NCBI RefSeq assembly: GCF_002079055.1
Contig: NC_047497.1
Coordinates: 292,501-356,500 of the forward strand
Length of the DNA: 64,000 nt
Source: Saccharomyces paradoxus
Taxonomy: Eukaryota > Ascomycota > Saccharomycetes > Saccharomycetales > Saccharomycetaceae
Reading direction: 5' to 3'
The notes beneath the pieces were generated by a model. The model was given only the letters and a program-made list of their open reading frames with translations, did no database searches and was not told the origin of the DNA. This document shows, in pieces, positions 8,497 through 18,197 of this stretch. A program made the position numbers and the translations under genes. Positions within the stretch are counted from its first letter, which is position 1, and each line of letters opens with the position of its first letter.

Positions 8497-10467
8497 ATGC
8501 ACTGGAATATAATTTCGAAAGAGCAGAATGCCTCTTCTGTATCATTACCAACTCTAGATAACAGTGAACCCTGTCACATCGAAGTTATCCTCAGGGCAAT
8601 ACCCGAAAAGGGATTACAAAATAATGAGTCGACCTTCAAAATAGACCCATACGACAATACTGTGTTGTTTCGCACAAATGGGCCGTTACATGACACAACC
8701 GGGGTGACCCACTCAACATTTCAATTCGATAAGGTATTCGATGCCAATGCCACACAGGAAGATGTTAAAGAATATCTTGTACATCCAGTAATAAATGACG
8801 TTTTGAGTGGTTATAATGGTACCGTAATAACATATGGGCCAAGTTTCAGTGGGAAATCGTATTCCCTTATTGGATCAAAAGAGAGCGAAGGAATTTTACC
8901 GAATATATGCAAAGCCTTATTCGAAACGTTGGAAAAAAATGCAGAAACGAAGGGAGATAACTACAGCGTAAGTGTTTTGGCATTCGAAATATATATGGAG
9001 AAAACCTATGATTTATTGATACCGCTACCGCAAAGAAAACCATTAAAGCTCCACCGTTCTTCAAGTAAAATGGACTTGGAGATCAAAGATATTTGTCCGG
9101 CACATATCGGGTCGTATGAAGACTTAAGAAGCTACATTCAAGCGGTCCAAGACGCCGACAATAGGATGGGATGTAGCGGCAAGACAGAGAGATCAAAATC
9201 ACACCTAGTTTTTCAATTACACGTAGAACAGAGAAATAGAAAGGATGATATATTAAAAAATAGTTCCCTATATTTGGTTGATTTGCACGGGTCAGAGAAG
9301 TTCGATAAAAGAACTGAAAATACCTTATCACAAGATGCGTTGAAAAAATTGAACCAATCCATTGAAGTATTAAAAAACACTGTGCGATCATTGTCAGTAA
9401 AAGACCGGGATTCAGCATATAGTGCAAAAGCATCGCATAGTTCCGCTTACCGTGACTCGCAGTTAACAGAAGTATTAAAAGATTCCCTTGGGGGAAATAG
9501 GAAAACAAAAGTGATATTGACATGCTTTTTAAGTAATGTTCCAACTACCCTATCAACACTAGAATTTGGTGACAGTGTTAGACAGATCAATAACAAGGTC
9601 GCAGATAACACCACAGGTTTAAATTTGAAAAAGAAAATGGACCTGTTTATTCAGGACATGAAAATTAAGGACGATAATTACCTTGCCCAAATCAACATAT
9701 TAAAAGCTGAAATAGACTCTTTAAAGAATCTTCGCAGTGAACCCATTTACGAAGATGACGCGAAAACGATGTTAGAAAATAGCAAGAAAGAAAATAGCAA
9801 ACTAAAGCTTCAATTGGACAGTATTACACAATTATTGAGTAGTTCAACCAATGAAAATCCTAACAACCGTATTGACGAAGAAGTTGCTGAAATACTAACA
9901 AAAAGATGTGAACAGATTGCTCAGCTTGAGTTATCATTTGATCGACAAATGAATATCAACTCCAAGTTGCAGCAAGAGCTAGAATACAAAAATTCCAAAG
10001 AGGAAGCCTTAGAGTCTATGAACGTTAGGCTACTAGAGCAAATCCAGCTTCAGGAAAGAGAGATTCAAGAACTTCTAACTTCTAACGCTATCTTAAAGGG
10101 CGAACTGGAAACTAACGTTAAGCTTACTGAAACACGCAGTGAGAGAATAAAATCTTTGGAAAGTTCTGTCAAAGAGCTTTCTATTAATAAATCTACGATC
10201 TCATCTCCTAGAAGAGGTTCAATTAGTTCATCGTCGGGTAATACCATGTTGCATATCGAGGAGGGTTCTGAAGTATCTAATAGTCCTTGGTCAGCTAATA
10301 CTTCCTCAAAACCTATAGGATGGGGTGTAAGAAAGGTTTCTTCTAGTAGTATTGCAACCACGGGATCTCAGGAGTCTTTTGTATCGAGACCGTTTAAGAA
10401 GGGATTAAATCTCCATTCCATAAAAGTCACTTCAAGTACTCCGAAAAGCCCCGCTTCTGGAAGCTGA
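8497..10467 (+). CDS. SMY1: Kinesin-related myosin-V partner Smy1
   Basis: Smy1 is a kinesin-heavy-chain-like protein that rides with the class V myosin Myo2 in polarised secretion and also restrains formin Bnr1. It is not thought to move on microtubules. The kinesin-like head covers about residues 25-375, and coiled coil runs from about 380 to 565, followed by a serine-rich tail. The nucleotide-binding signatures are visibly degenerate: GPSFSGKS (114-121) replaces the usual GQTGSGKT, KSH replaces the SSRSH switch I, and DLHGSE replaces DLAGSE in switch II. That agrees with the lack of motor activity reported for the family member. The chosen ATG at 8497 matches the recalled N-terminus MHWNII; upstream codons begin with GTG. 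Confidence 0.96.
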   Translation: MHWNIISKEQNASSVSLPTLDNSEPCHIEVILRAIPEKGLQNNESTFKIDPYDNTVLFRTNGPLHDTTGVTHSTFQFDKVFDANATQEDVKEYLVHPVINDVLSGYNGTVITYGPSFSGKSYSLIGSKESEGILPNICKALFETLEKNAETKGDNYSVSVLAFEIYMEKTYDLLIPLPQRKPLKLHRSSSKMDLEIKDICPAHIGSYEDLRSYIQAVQDADNRMGCSGKTERSKSHLVFQLHVEQRNRKDDILKNSSLYLVDLHGSEKFDKRTENTLSQDALKKLNQSIEVLKNTVRSLSVKDRDSAYSAKASHSSAYRDSQLTEVLKDSLGGNRKTKVILTCFLSNVPTTLSTLEFGDSVRQINNKVADNTTGLNLKKKMDLFIQDMKIKDDNYLAQINILKAEIDSLKNLRSEPIYEDDAKTMLENSKKENSKLKLQLDSITQLLSSSTNENPNNRIDEEVAEILTKRCEQIAQLELSFDRQMNINSKLQQELEYKNSKEEALESMNVRLLEQIQLQEREIQELLTSNAILKGELETNVKLTETRSERIKSLESSVKELSINKSTISSPRRGSISSSSGNTMLHIEEGSEVSNSPWSANTSSKPIGWGVRKVSSSSIATTGSQESFVSRPFKKGLNLHSIKVTSSTPKSPASGS

Positions 10468-10737
10468 CTATAATTGAGTTCAATAACCGTGTGATACAAT
10501 TATGTAGTACCTTTGTAATTATAATCATGATGATAACGCTAATAATCTACCTATTATGTTGATGCAAAGGTGTACTTTTCTGCGACCCTTCTTCTTCGGC
10601 GGCTATTCGTTCACAATGACTTTGAAAAATGAAAAAAATTGAAAATAAAAAATTTCTGCTCGATGAGATGAGATGAGTTATAATATATACGTAAGATTTC
10701 GTCAGGAAGAGGTTCTAAAAATCTATGGGCATTACTC
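10468..10737. promoter_or_regulatory. DHR2 promoter with PAC-like and RRPE-like sites
   Basis: TCGATGAGATGAG at 10660-10672 is one base from the PAC consensus, and the core AAAAATTT at 10647-10654 resembles RRPE. Both are within 100 bp of the DHR2 ATG. This is the same signature as at RRP14 and fits a ribosome-biogenesis gene. Confidence 0.55.
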
Positions 10738-12942
10738 ATGGCAGCTAATACCAATATCAGCACTGGATCAAAGTATGTTTCTAAAAAACCAAAAGTTAGA
10801 AAGAATGTACATCCATTCACGAGTAATACACGGACTAAGAGGGCCAGTAAAGTCATAAAATTTAATGATTCAGACGAGGGCGATCATGTTTCAGAACAAC
10901 TTTTGAAGGAAAGAAATACCGTTTCTTATAAATCGTTGAAAAGTCGGGCAAATGATTTACTTAAAATGAGAGAAACACTTCCAGTTTATCAACATAAAAG
11001 TGAAATAATGTCATACATTGAAAGCAATCCTGTTACCGTGCTTATTGGTGAAACAGGTTCTGGAAAATCAACCCAAATTCCACAATTCATATTAGAGCAA
11101 TTATACGATACAAAGAAGCATGGAACGATTGCTGTGACTCAACCTCGTCGTGTCGCAGCTATCAATTTGGCTACACGTGTTGCTCAAGAACATGGTTGTA
11201 AATTGGGTGACCAAGTAGGTTATTCTGTTAGATTTGACAATACAACTACTACAAGAACAAGACTTAAGTATCTGACCGACGGTATGTTACTTAGGGAACT
11301 TATGATGAATAGTGACCTCCGGGAATACAGCGTCATCATCATCGATGAAGCGCATGAAAGAACTGTGCTAACAGATTTGATATTGGGGTTCTTGAAATCC
11401 CTAATGCAAGGACCAAGGCAAGATTTGAGAATAATCGTTATGTCCGCAACATTGCAAGCCGAAAAATTTAGTGAGTTCTTCAACAATGCTCCAATTTTGT
11501 TTGTAGAAGGAAGAAAATTTGACGTCAAACAATATTACTTGAAGGCACCAACGGACGATATAGTAGACGCCGTCATCAGGTGCTGTATACAAATAAATCA
11601 AGGTGAAGAACTAGGAGATATCTTATGTTTTTTGCCAGGTCAAGAAGAGATTGACAAGGCGGTGACTATAATGGAGAAAATTGCTAAATATGTTTCAGAT
11701 GAGACGCCAGTACCATTAATAGTCCCTTATCCTTTATATGCTGCACTTCCTCCAGTTCAGCAAGCCTTGGTTTTTGCACCAATAAAGGGTTTCAAGAGGA
11801 AAGTTGTCTTCAGTACGAATATTGCAGAAACATCTGTTACCATATCCGGTGTTAAGTTTGTCGTCGATTCAGGTCTTCGAAAAGTCAAAGTTTGGAGACA
11901 TCAGCTGGGATTAGCGACTTTACTTACCGTACCCATTTCTCAGGCAAGTGCTATGCAGAGAAGTGGTCGTGCTGGTAGAGAAAGTGAAGGCAAAAGTTTC
12001 AGGCTTTATTGTGAATCTGATTATATGAAACTGCCGAAGCAAAGTGAACCTGAGATAGCCAGGAGTGACGTCACATCTCCTGTGCTAATGCTGAAGAGAT
12101 ATGGTGTTGATGATCTACTAAATTGGACCTGGTTTGAAAACCCTGGTAAAGAGGCTATAGTCATGGGCCTTCAGGAACTTTATGAATTGGGTGCCCTTGA
12201 CACTCGTGGAAAAATAACAAAACGGGGTCAGCAAATGGCTCTGTTACCGTTACAACCGCATTTAAGTAGTGTCTTAATTAAAGCCAGTGAAATTGGCTGC
12301 TTGAGCCAAGTCATTGATATTGTTTCCTGCCTCAGCGTAGAAAATTTATTATTAAATCCATCACCGGAGGAAAGAGACGAGGTGAACGAGCGTCGTTTGT
12401 CCTTATGCAACGCTGGTAAAAGGTATGGTGACCTCATTATGCTGAAAGAGCTTTTTGATATTTATTTCTACGAACTGGGGAAAAGTCAAGATGCAAGTTC
12501 TGAAAGAAATGACTGGTGCAAAGGGTTGTGCATTTCAATACGTGGGTTTAAAAATGTGATTCGCGTCAGAGATCAGTTAAGAGTTTATTGTAAACGTCTG
12601 TTCTCTTCAACAAGTGAAGAAAGTGAAGTCAAAAAGATTGGTGAAGATGGTGAGGTAATTTCAAAGATATTGAAGTGTTTCTTAACTGGGTTTATCAAAA
12701 ATACAGCTATAGGGATGCCAGACAGGTCTTATAGAACTGTTTCCACCGGAGAACCGATAAGCGTTCATCCGTCATCTATGCTATTTATGAACAAAAGCTC
12801 TCCCGGTATAATGTACACAGAATATGTCTTTACTACGAAGGGGTATGCCAGAAATGTTAGTAGAATCGAACTCTCATGGCTGCAAGAAGTTGTCACTAAT
12901 GCAACCGCCGTGGCAAAGCAAAAAATTTCTGATTCAAAATAG
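10738..12942 (+). CDS. DHR2: DEAH-box RNA helicase Dhr2
   Basis: Dhr2 is a nucleolar DEAH/RHA ATP-dependent helicase required for 18S rRNA maturation in the small-subunit processome. In 734 residues it has a basic N-terminal tail, motif I GETGSGKST (104-112), motif Ia TQPRRVAA, motif II DEAH (203-206), motif III SAT, motif V STNIAETSVTISG, and motif VI QRSGRAGR. HA2 and OB-fold regions follow to the end. The ATG at 10738 gives the usual length (about 735). A different-frame upstream ATG at 10673 lies in the promoter. PAC-like and RRPE-like elements sit just upstream. Confidence 0.96.
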   Translation: MAANTNISTGSKYVSKKPKVRKNVHPFTSNTRTKRASKVIKFNDSDEGDHVSEQLLKERNTVSYKSLKSRANDLLKMRETLPVYQHKSEIMSYIESNPVTVLIGETGSGKSTQIPQFILEQLYDTKKHGTIAVTQPRRVAAINLATRVAQEHGCKLGDQVGYSVRFDNTTTTRTRLKYLTDGMLLRELMMNSDLREYSVIIIDEAHERTVLTDLILGFLKSLMQGPRQDLRIIVMSATLQAEKFSEFFNNAPILFVEGRKFDVKQYYLKAPTDDIVDAVIRCCIQINQGEELGDILCFLPGQEEIDKAVTIMEKIAKYVSDETPVPLIVPYPLYAALPPVQQALVFAPIKGFKRKVVFSTNIAETSVTISGVKFVVDSGLRKVKVWRHQLGLATLLTVPISQASAMQRSGRAGRESEGKSFRLYCESDYMKLPKQSEPEIARSDVTSPVLMLKRYGVDDLLNWTWFENPGKEAIVMGLQELYELGALDTRGKITKRGQQMALLPLQPHLSSVLIKASEIGCLSQVIDIVSCLSVENLLLNPSPEERDEVNERRLSLCNAGKRYGDLIMLKELFDIYFYELGKSQDASSERNDWCKGLCISIRGFKNVIRVRDQLRVYCKRLFSSTSEESEVKKIGEDGEVISKILKCFLTGFIKNTAIGMPDRSYRTVSTGEPISVHPSSMLFMNKSSPGIMYTEYVFTTKGYARNVSRIELSWLQEVVTNATAVAKQKISDSK

Positions 12943-13217
12943 GCCACACATTCTTACTATATATATATACGATAACTACCTTTCGAATTGTATTTTGGCT
13001 TTTTTCGTGAAATTATCTCGGGAAAAGGGCGAAATTGCGATTTTGCCGTTGCCATTTGGGAAGAAATAAAAGATCAGGAAAAAAAAGAGAAAAGAAGTGG
13101 GCATATTCCTCCCAGTAAACCGTTGTCTCCTCTTGAAAACGAAGAAATTATTTGAGCAACAGGTTAAAACAAGATAGTCGCAACTAATTCTGTGGGGTCT
13201 GAAAGAATTGCGAAACA

Positions 13218-14396
13218 ATGAGATTTCATGATAGTATACTAATCTTCTTTTTTTTGGCATCGCTTTACCAACATGTTTATGGTGCAAGACAGGTCGTTCG
13301 TCCAAAGGAGAAAATGACTACTTCAGAAGAAGTTAAACCTTGGCTACGTACCATCTATGGAACCTCAAAGGAATTAGTCACTCCAACGGTTATTGCTGGT
13401 GTTACTTTTTCGGCGAAACCAGAAGAAACACCAAATCCGTTGAAGCCTTGGGTGTCTTTAGAGCATGATGGTAGGCCAAAGACTATTAAACCAGAAATCA
13501 AGAAGGGTCAAACTAAAAAGGGAAGACCTGATTATAAAACCTACTTTAAGACGGCAGTAACCCACACATATTCTTATGAAGATTTGAAAGCCCACAACAT
13601 GGACCCTAATCAAAAACATGTAGAGGAGGAGTATATCGATGAAGATGACACGTACGTCTCCTTAAATCCTGTTGTTAGATGTACTCCTGATCTTTACTTC
13701 AATAAAGGTCTAGCAAAGGATATCCGCAGTGAACCATTTTGTACCCCTTATGAGAATTCTAGATGGAAGGTTGACCATACTTACTTCGTTAGTTGGTATA
13801 CAAGATTTTTTGAAGATGTTAATTCCGGCGAAGTCGCTGATCAGGTTCGTGTTCATCTGTCCTATGTCAAGGAAAACCCAAGAGAGAAGGGCAATTACAA
13901 AAGAGATCTTCCTGGAACTTTTTTCTCATCTGAATGGATTGATAATCTCAACGGCCTAATGGCAATTGAAGTCGATGAAGATTGGTTGCAAAACGAATTT
14001 GAGCGTAGGATAGTTGTATCAGTTCAGCCAAAATATATACCAGATGAAGATTTCAATCCACTACAGTATGGTGTTTTGTTACATATCACTAAGGGTTCAA
14101 GAGTGTTTAAGCCCACTAAGGAGCAACTGGCTTTAGATGATGCAGGTATAACAAACGACCAGTGGTACTATGTTGCACTATCTATTCCCACTGTCGTAGT
14201 GATATTTTTTGTCTTCATGTACTTTTTCTTATACGTTAACGGAAAAAACAGAGATTTCACAGATGTTACCAGAAAAGCTTTAAACAAGAAACGCCGTGTT
14301 TTAGGTAAGTTTTCGGAGATGAAGAAATTCAAAAACATGAAAAATCATAAGTACACGGAGCTGCCATCTTATAAGAAAACAAGTAAACAAAATTAG
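13218..14396 (+). CDS. PSG1: Golgi/ER membrane protein Psg1 (Pma1 stabilisation)
   Basis: The 392-residue product matches YKL077W, named PSG1 for a role in stabilising the plasma-membrane H+-ATPase Pma1 during its transit through the Golgi. It has a clear signal peptide (about residues 1-22, hydrophobic LIFFFLASLYQHVYG), a lumenal domain to about residue 315, one transmembrane segment (about 318-340, VALSIPTVVVIFFVFMYFFL region) and a basic cytosolic tail. A dibasic YKRD site (about residues 220-223) is a plausible Kex2 cleavage point, as reported for the cerevisiae protein. It converges with YKL075C. The family is fungal and poorly characterised biochemically. Confidence 0.88.
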   Translation: MRFHDSILIFFFLASLYQHVYGARQVVRPKEKMTTSEEVKPWLRTIYGTSKELVTPTVIAGVTFSAKPEETPNPLKPWVSLEHDGRPKTIKPEIKKGQTKKGRPDYKTYFKTAVTHTYSYEDLKAHNMDPNQKHVEEEYIDEDDTYVSLNPVVRCTPDLYFNKGLAKDIRSEPFCTPYENSRWKVDHTYFVSWYTRFFEDVNSGEVADQVRVHLSYVKENPREKGNYKRDLPGTFFSSEWIDNLNGLMAIEVDEDWLQNEFERRIVVSVQPKYIPDEDFNPLQYGVLLHITKGSRVFKPTKEQLALDDAGITNDQWYYVALSIPTVVVIFFVFMYFFLYVNGKNRDFTDVTRKALNKKRRVLGKFSEMKKFKNMKNHKYTELPSYKKTSKQN

Positions 14397-14727
14397 ATTC
14401 CCTCCTAGTATGCATTCTCCTTTTTCTCGAGGGCAATTATCTTCCGTTAAACTAGAACAAAAACACTGCTGACAAGCTTATTTTTTTATTATTTAATTTA
14501 TCTTAACTCGATTTTGTATAAGTACAGAAGTCCATATACTTATTTTTTACTCTCTCCGATAGTACATAAATTAAAATTGAAATTAAAATAGGAGCATACC
14601 ACCCAATACTGACATACATGAATAATGTGCACAACGGTTTTGATATCTGATAAGTACAGAAGTGCGTTGAATATCTTCTAGGTCAAAAAGTACGTTGCAT
14701 CTTGCTTTTTCCCCTCTAAATTTTCTT
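14397..14727. other. Convergent PSG1/YKL075C 3' region
   Basis: The region is A/T-rich with TA-rich and T-rich stretches at about 14480-14580, suitable for bidirectional 3'-end formation. I see no further gene or RNA. Confidence 0.45.
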
Positions 14728-16068
14728 TTATATCCATTTCTGTCTCGCAGCGACTTCACATATTTTTTCCAGTGTAATCACTCTTGGATCAGGCTTAAAA
14801 TGATGTTCCGCCACATTATCATCTCCTTCTACATTCTTGTTAAGTAGGCTGTCTTCATCGTCCTCGCTGTTATCCACATTGTCATCATCCTCGTCATCAT
14901 CTCCGCCGACATCTTCAATGTAGTAGAAAAAGGGTTCCAACACCAACATAATTTTCCAGAAGTTGTTCGTGCCACAATTGGCAAACAACACATCCACAAG
15001 TGCAGGTAGGTACTCTAGTTCAATGTACTCCTCTGCGCAACAGACAAACTCATCTAATTCGTAATCTTGTTCGTCAGCAGATAATGTGGAATACATTTCT
15101 GATAATAAGGTCAATTCTTTACTGATTGTCTTTGGAATATCTTCTCGAGCTTGCCATAACAGCTTTTGTGCTCTTTCCAGTCTTTCTTGGCTAACGACAT
15201 CATCTTTGCTCTCTTTTTCGCTTTTCTCACTTTTGACATTTTCAGATTCTTGTAGAGAAGGCAAAAACCCGTTCTTTTCACTTTTAACCATAAGTTCATT
15301 ATACTCGTTATAGAGGGAAATAATTTTCATCATAGGTTTGTATAATTGCTGACAGACTTTCATCTCTGAATAAGGCACAATGACCTTTTCCAAATAATGG
15401 TTGATCAATCCTTCCATGAAGTTTGCCCAAATAGACGAAAAAACGTAATCCTCATCGTAAGTCGATTCCGTAAAATCTTGGTTGATGTTATGCTGTATGA
15501 TCTGTTCTGTCAAAGTTGGAAAAAGGTTTTTATGGGTTTTTACCATTTCATCCTTCAAAGTATTAAATTCAGCTCTATCTCCGCCTTTAGCAGAATTTTC
15601 CAAACCATCATCCGATGAAGACGATTCTGAGTTCTTATCACCTTCTGTTTTATCCAGCCAGTATTCCGGACCACCTTTTTCAGACAAAGTGACCAACAAA
15701 AGAAAGAGTTTTACTTTAACCCACGGGTTTAACGAGTTTACATAAGCATCCGTGATTTTGCTAACATCGACATCTATTTTTCTGTGGATGCACTTGATAA
15801 ACTTTTCGATGTAATGTGACTTCTTCAATCCATATTTTTCATTAAGGTATCCAACCGAGGTGATCACGTCGTAATTCGTATTCTCCAAGTTCGTATGCTT
15901 CAAAAAGTTAAACATCGACTTTCGTCTATTCCCGTAATGTCTCCCATTCTTCTTCTTTCTTCTAATCTTCTTCTCTTTTGAAGTGCTCAATTTAAGACAT
16001 CTTTTACAGGTACAGTCCTTTGATGATGGCTCGTTGGCCGCTTGCTTGGGTAATAAATCTTTAGCCAT
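14728..16068 (-). CDS. YKL075C: Uncharacterised conserved protein YKL075C
   Basis: Product of 446 residues; I recognise it as YKL075C by position and sequence, and its function is not known. The N-terminus has a small Cys cluster (CTCKRC, about 18-23) followed by a strongly basic segment (KEKKIRRKKKNGRHYGNRRK), which resembles a nuclear or RNA-binding patch. The middle is helical with an acidic serine-rich loop (about 145-160). The C-terminal part contains long acidic stretches of Asp/Glu/Asn (about 385-420). No catalytic motif is visible. It shares its upstream region with the MUD2 3' end. Confidence 0.85.
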   Translation of the reverse strand: MAKDLLPKQAANEPSSKDCTCKRCLKLSTSKEKKIRRKKKNGRHYGNRRKSMFNFLKHTNLENTNYDVITSVGYLNEKYGLKKSHYIEKFIKCIHRKIDVDVSKITDAYVNSLNPWVKVKLFLLLVTLSEKGGPEYWLDKTEGDKNSESSSSDDGLENSAKGGDRAEFNTLKDEMVKTHKNLFPTLTEQIIQHNINQDFTESTYDEDYVFSSIWANFMEGLINHYLEKVIVPYSEMKVCQQLYKPMMKIISLYNEYNELMVKSEKNGFLPSLQESENVKSEKSEKESKDDVVSQERLERAQKLLWQAREDIPKTISKELTLLSEMYSTLSADEQDYELDEFVCCAEEYIELEYLPALVDVLFANCGTNNFWKIMLVLEPFFYYIEDVGGDDDEDDDNVDNSEDDEDSLLNKNVEGDDNVAEHHFKPDPRVITLEKICEVAARQKWI

Positions 16069-16370
16069 CTTGTTTGACCCGCTATAGTAATCTTGATTTA
16101 TAACGTTAATTTTCCCTACAAACGCAAAGGAAAACGATCAAGGCAAGCTATAATGATGATTATTTTTCTCGTATAACAATAAATAGTATGAATTCTTAAT
16201 TTTTTCCAGATCGCAAGTTAGTAGTCGATCTGCCAGCTTTCGTTATATTTCAAAAAAGCAATTGCACAAAAAAGTCACCGAAAACGAGGACTTTTTCACT
16301 GCGTTCAAGATTAGATCTATATAATGAATACTAAATTCTCTAACTAATTTTGCCCTACAGAACACATGAT
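16069..16370. promoter_or_regulatory. YKL075C promoter / MUD2 3' region
   Basis: Both flanking genes are on the minus strand, so this 302-bp gap carries the YKL075C promoter and the MUD2 terminator. A/T-rich stretches lie near 16150-16205. No specific motif stands out. Confidence 0.4.
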
Positions 16371-17954
16371 TTATGAGAGTAAAGTTACTTCCAACATGTC
16401 AAAGTCATCCTCGTCTATATAAGTGCATAGAACGGTGCGATCGTTGAATTGCGTACCCGGCAGTTCCTCCATCGCGTGTTTTGCCGCCTCCAAAGTCTTG
16501 AATTTAACATAAATATTACCGGCTCCGGAAGCCAGGTTTTCAAAATTAAGTCTGTAATCGACCCCAGGTTGGCATATTTTAATCGTGTCTATTCCCGTAA
16601 TACTATACTTTAATGTTTCTTTAATTTCTGTGATAAAGGTCTCATCTTTTAAATCCAATGGATCAAGGCAATTCAAGAGCAACAAAACTCTCGATTCAAC
16701 ACGAACAGATTGGGTAACAAGATTTGGTAGGCTTTGAAACGTAATCCATGAAGTAACTTGTGATGTCTTGCCATCATTTGGTTTGAACCACTTATATGGT
16801 TTTAATTTATCAAGAACATCCTGAGTGACCACCTCAAACAATATCAGAGCACATTTTGTGAATTCGAAATCTTTCCCAGTATTATTTGCACTGGATGAAC
16901 TTTTGTAAAAGAGTGGCTTAGCAGTACCCTTTTTCACGTTAAACGATGAAAGAAACTCTTCCATTTTACCTTCTCCACCTTCACCCATATTTTCCGACTC
17001 TTCTAAAGCAATCACTGTACCTCGGCAAAATCCGACCAAATGGTCAAGCTGTTGAATATAATCATTAGGCCTTCCCCATTTCAAATCGGTAGTACCAAGC
17101 TTCATGCTAAAGAATGATCGGCAGGCCAAAACCATAGTACTACAAATTTGGGAACTAAACTCAACAATAATATGGTCCGGCCTCCCTTCACCAATAAAAT
17201 AGTTTGCAATTTTAAAGTCCTCCGCATTACTTTCAGTTTCCTGAAGGCCTAAAACAAAATTTTCAAGCAAATCTTTCAAGTTGGCTACAATTTTGGGGTT
17301 GCTGCTATGAGATAAGCCCGAAATTACAAGCCTTGAATTTGCCTTGGATGAGGCCATGTTATAGTAAGCCGGAGAATCAAATGATGAACCCGGGTACATT
17401 ACATTTTGAGAATTATAGTTCATATCGTGTTTATTGGTTTGCAACTGCCTTTTATCACGGTCACCATTGAAATTAGAAGCCTCGTTTTTCCTTTGGTAAT
17501 TGGAATGATCATAGTTTCCATTTCCATTCCTTCCTCTTCTATCCGACCTCTCATTTCTTCCTCTTCTTTCATCCCTTTGCCTGCCATAAGAATTGTTGCT
17601 CCATTGAGGTCCCGCGGTATGACTATTGAACCTATTTTCTCTATTATATGATCTTCCCGATGCATCTCTATAACCTCGACGATAAGGACCTGCCCTTGTT
17701 TGTTCATAGGTTGTCCGATTCGCGCTCATAGTAGTTGATGATGATATTCCTCTAATATGGGAATGTGGGGCATCTCTACTTTTGGGTGCTTTCGGAAGCT
17801 CACTGTCATTTTTTTGCCTCTTAACGTGTGCGTCCATAACTGCATTATCCGTGATGTGTCTTTTGTTCTCAATCGGCACAAGATCCCTGTCTGATTTTCC
17901 TATAGACTCCATAATTTTGGATCTCAGATCCTCCAGTCTCTTTTCGTCAGCCAT
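16371..17954 (-). CDS. MUD2: Branch-point/polypyrimidine-tract splicing factor Mud2 (U2AF65-like)
   Basis: Mud2 binds pre-mRNA together with Msl5/BBP in the commitment complex and is the yeast counterpart of U2AF65. The 527-residue product has an N-terminal region (about 75-190) rich in Arg, Gly, Asn and Tyr (repeats such as GRNERSDRRGRN), an RS-like domain substitute. Divergent RRM-like segments follow (about 200-285 and 310-400). The C-terminal RRM of the U2AF-homology type (about 420-527) carries RVLLLLNCLDPLDLKDE and the RNP1-like GNIYVKF. Several positive-strand frames across the Arg-rich part are shadows. Divergent from LHS1. Confidence 0.94.
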   Translation of the reverse strand: MADEKRLEDLRSKIMESIGKSDRDLVPIENKRHITDNAVMDAHVKRQKNDSELPKAPKSRDAPHSHIRGISSSTTMSANRTTYEQTRAGPYRRGYRDASGRSYNRENRFNSHTAGPQWSNNSYGRQRDERRGRNERSDRRGRNGNGNYDHSNYQRKNEASNFNGDRDKRQLQTNKHDMNYNSQNVMYPGSSFDSPAYYNMASSKANSRLVISGLSHSSNPKIVANLKDLLENFVLGLQETESNAEDFKIANYFIGEGRPDHIIVEFSSQICSTMVLACRSFFSMKLGTTDLKWGRPNDYIQQLDHLVGFCRGTVIALEESENMGEGGEGKMEEFLSSFNVKKGTAKPLFYKSSSSANNTGKDFEFTKCALILFEVVTQDVLDKLKPYKWFKPNDGKTSQVTSWITFQSLPNLVTQSVRVESRVLLLLNCLDPLDLKDETFITEIKETLKYSITGIDTIKICQPGVDYRLNFENLASGAGNIYVKFKTLEAAKHAMEELPGTQFNDRTVLCTYIDEDDFDMLEVTLLS

Positions 17955-18197
17955 TTCTGCGTGCTTGTTCTCTGTGTCAAACTGCGCTCTCCTCTAGTTC
18001 TTCTCCATATGAACGTATACGGTTTGATTTCTCTCATCTCGAATTTTTTTCAGGACTCGTTAATTAGGCGCGCGCCTCAATAAATACTATCGAACACGCT
18101 GTTATAAAAGTGGTTCATTCTCCAAAGTAATCTTAATTAAATTGCTTCTATAGCACTTCAGTATTTCTTTGCACTGCATATAGGTACGCATAATACC
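17955..18197. promoter_or_regulatory. Divergent MUD2/LHS1 promoter
   Basis: A 12-bp perfect palindrome AGGCGCGCGCCT lies at 18066-18077. To its right are the UPR element listed separately and a TATA box TATAAAAG at 18103-18110, about 90 bp before the LHS1 ATG. The palindrome resembles a CGCG-type site but I cannot name its factor. Confidence 0.5.
18091..18104 (-). promoter_or_regulatory. Unfolded-protein-response element (UPRE) of LHS1
   Basis: The minus strand reads TAACAGCGTGTTCG, containing the CAGCGTG core bound by Hac1 and resembling the KAR2 UPRE. It is immediately upstream of the LHS1 TATA box. LHS1 is a known UPR target. Confidence 0.75.
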
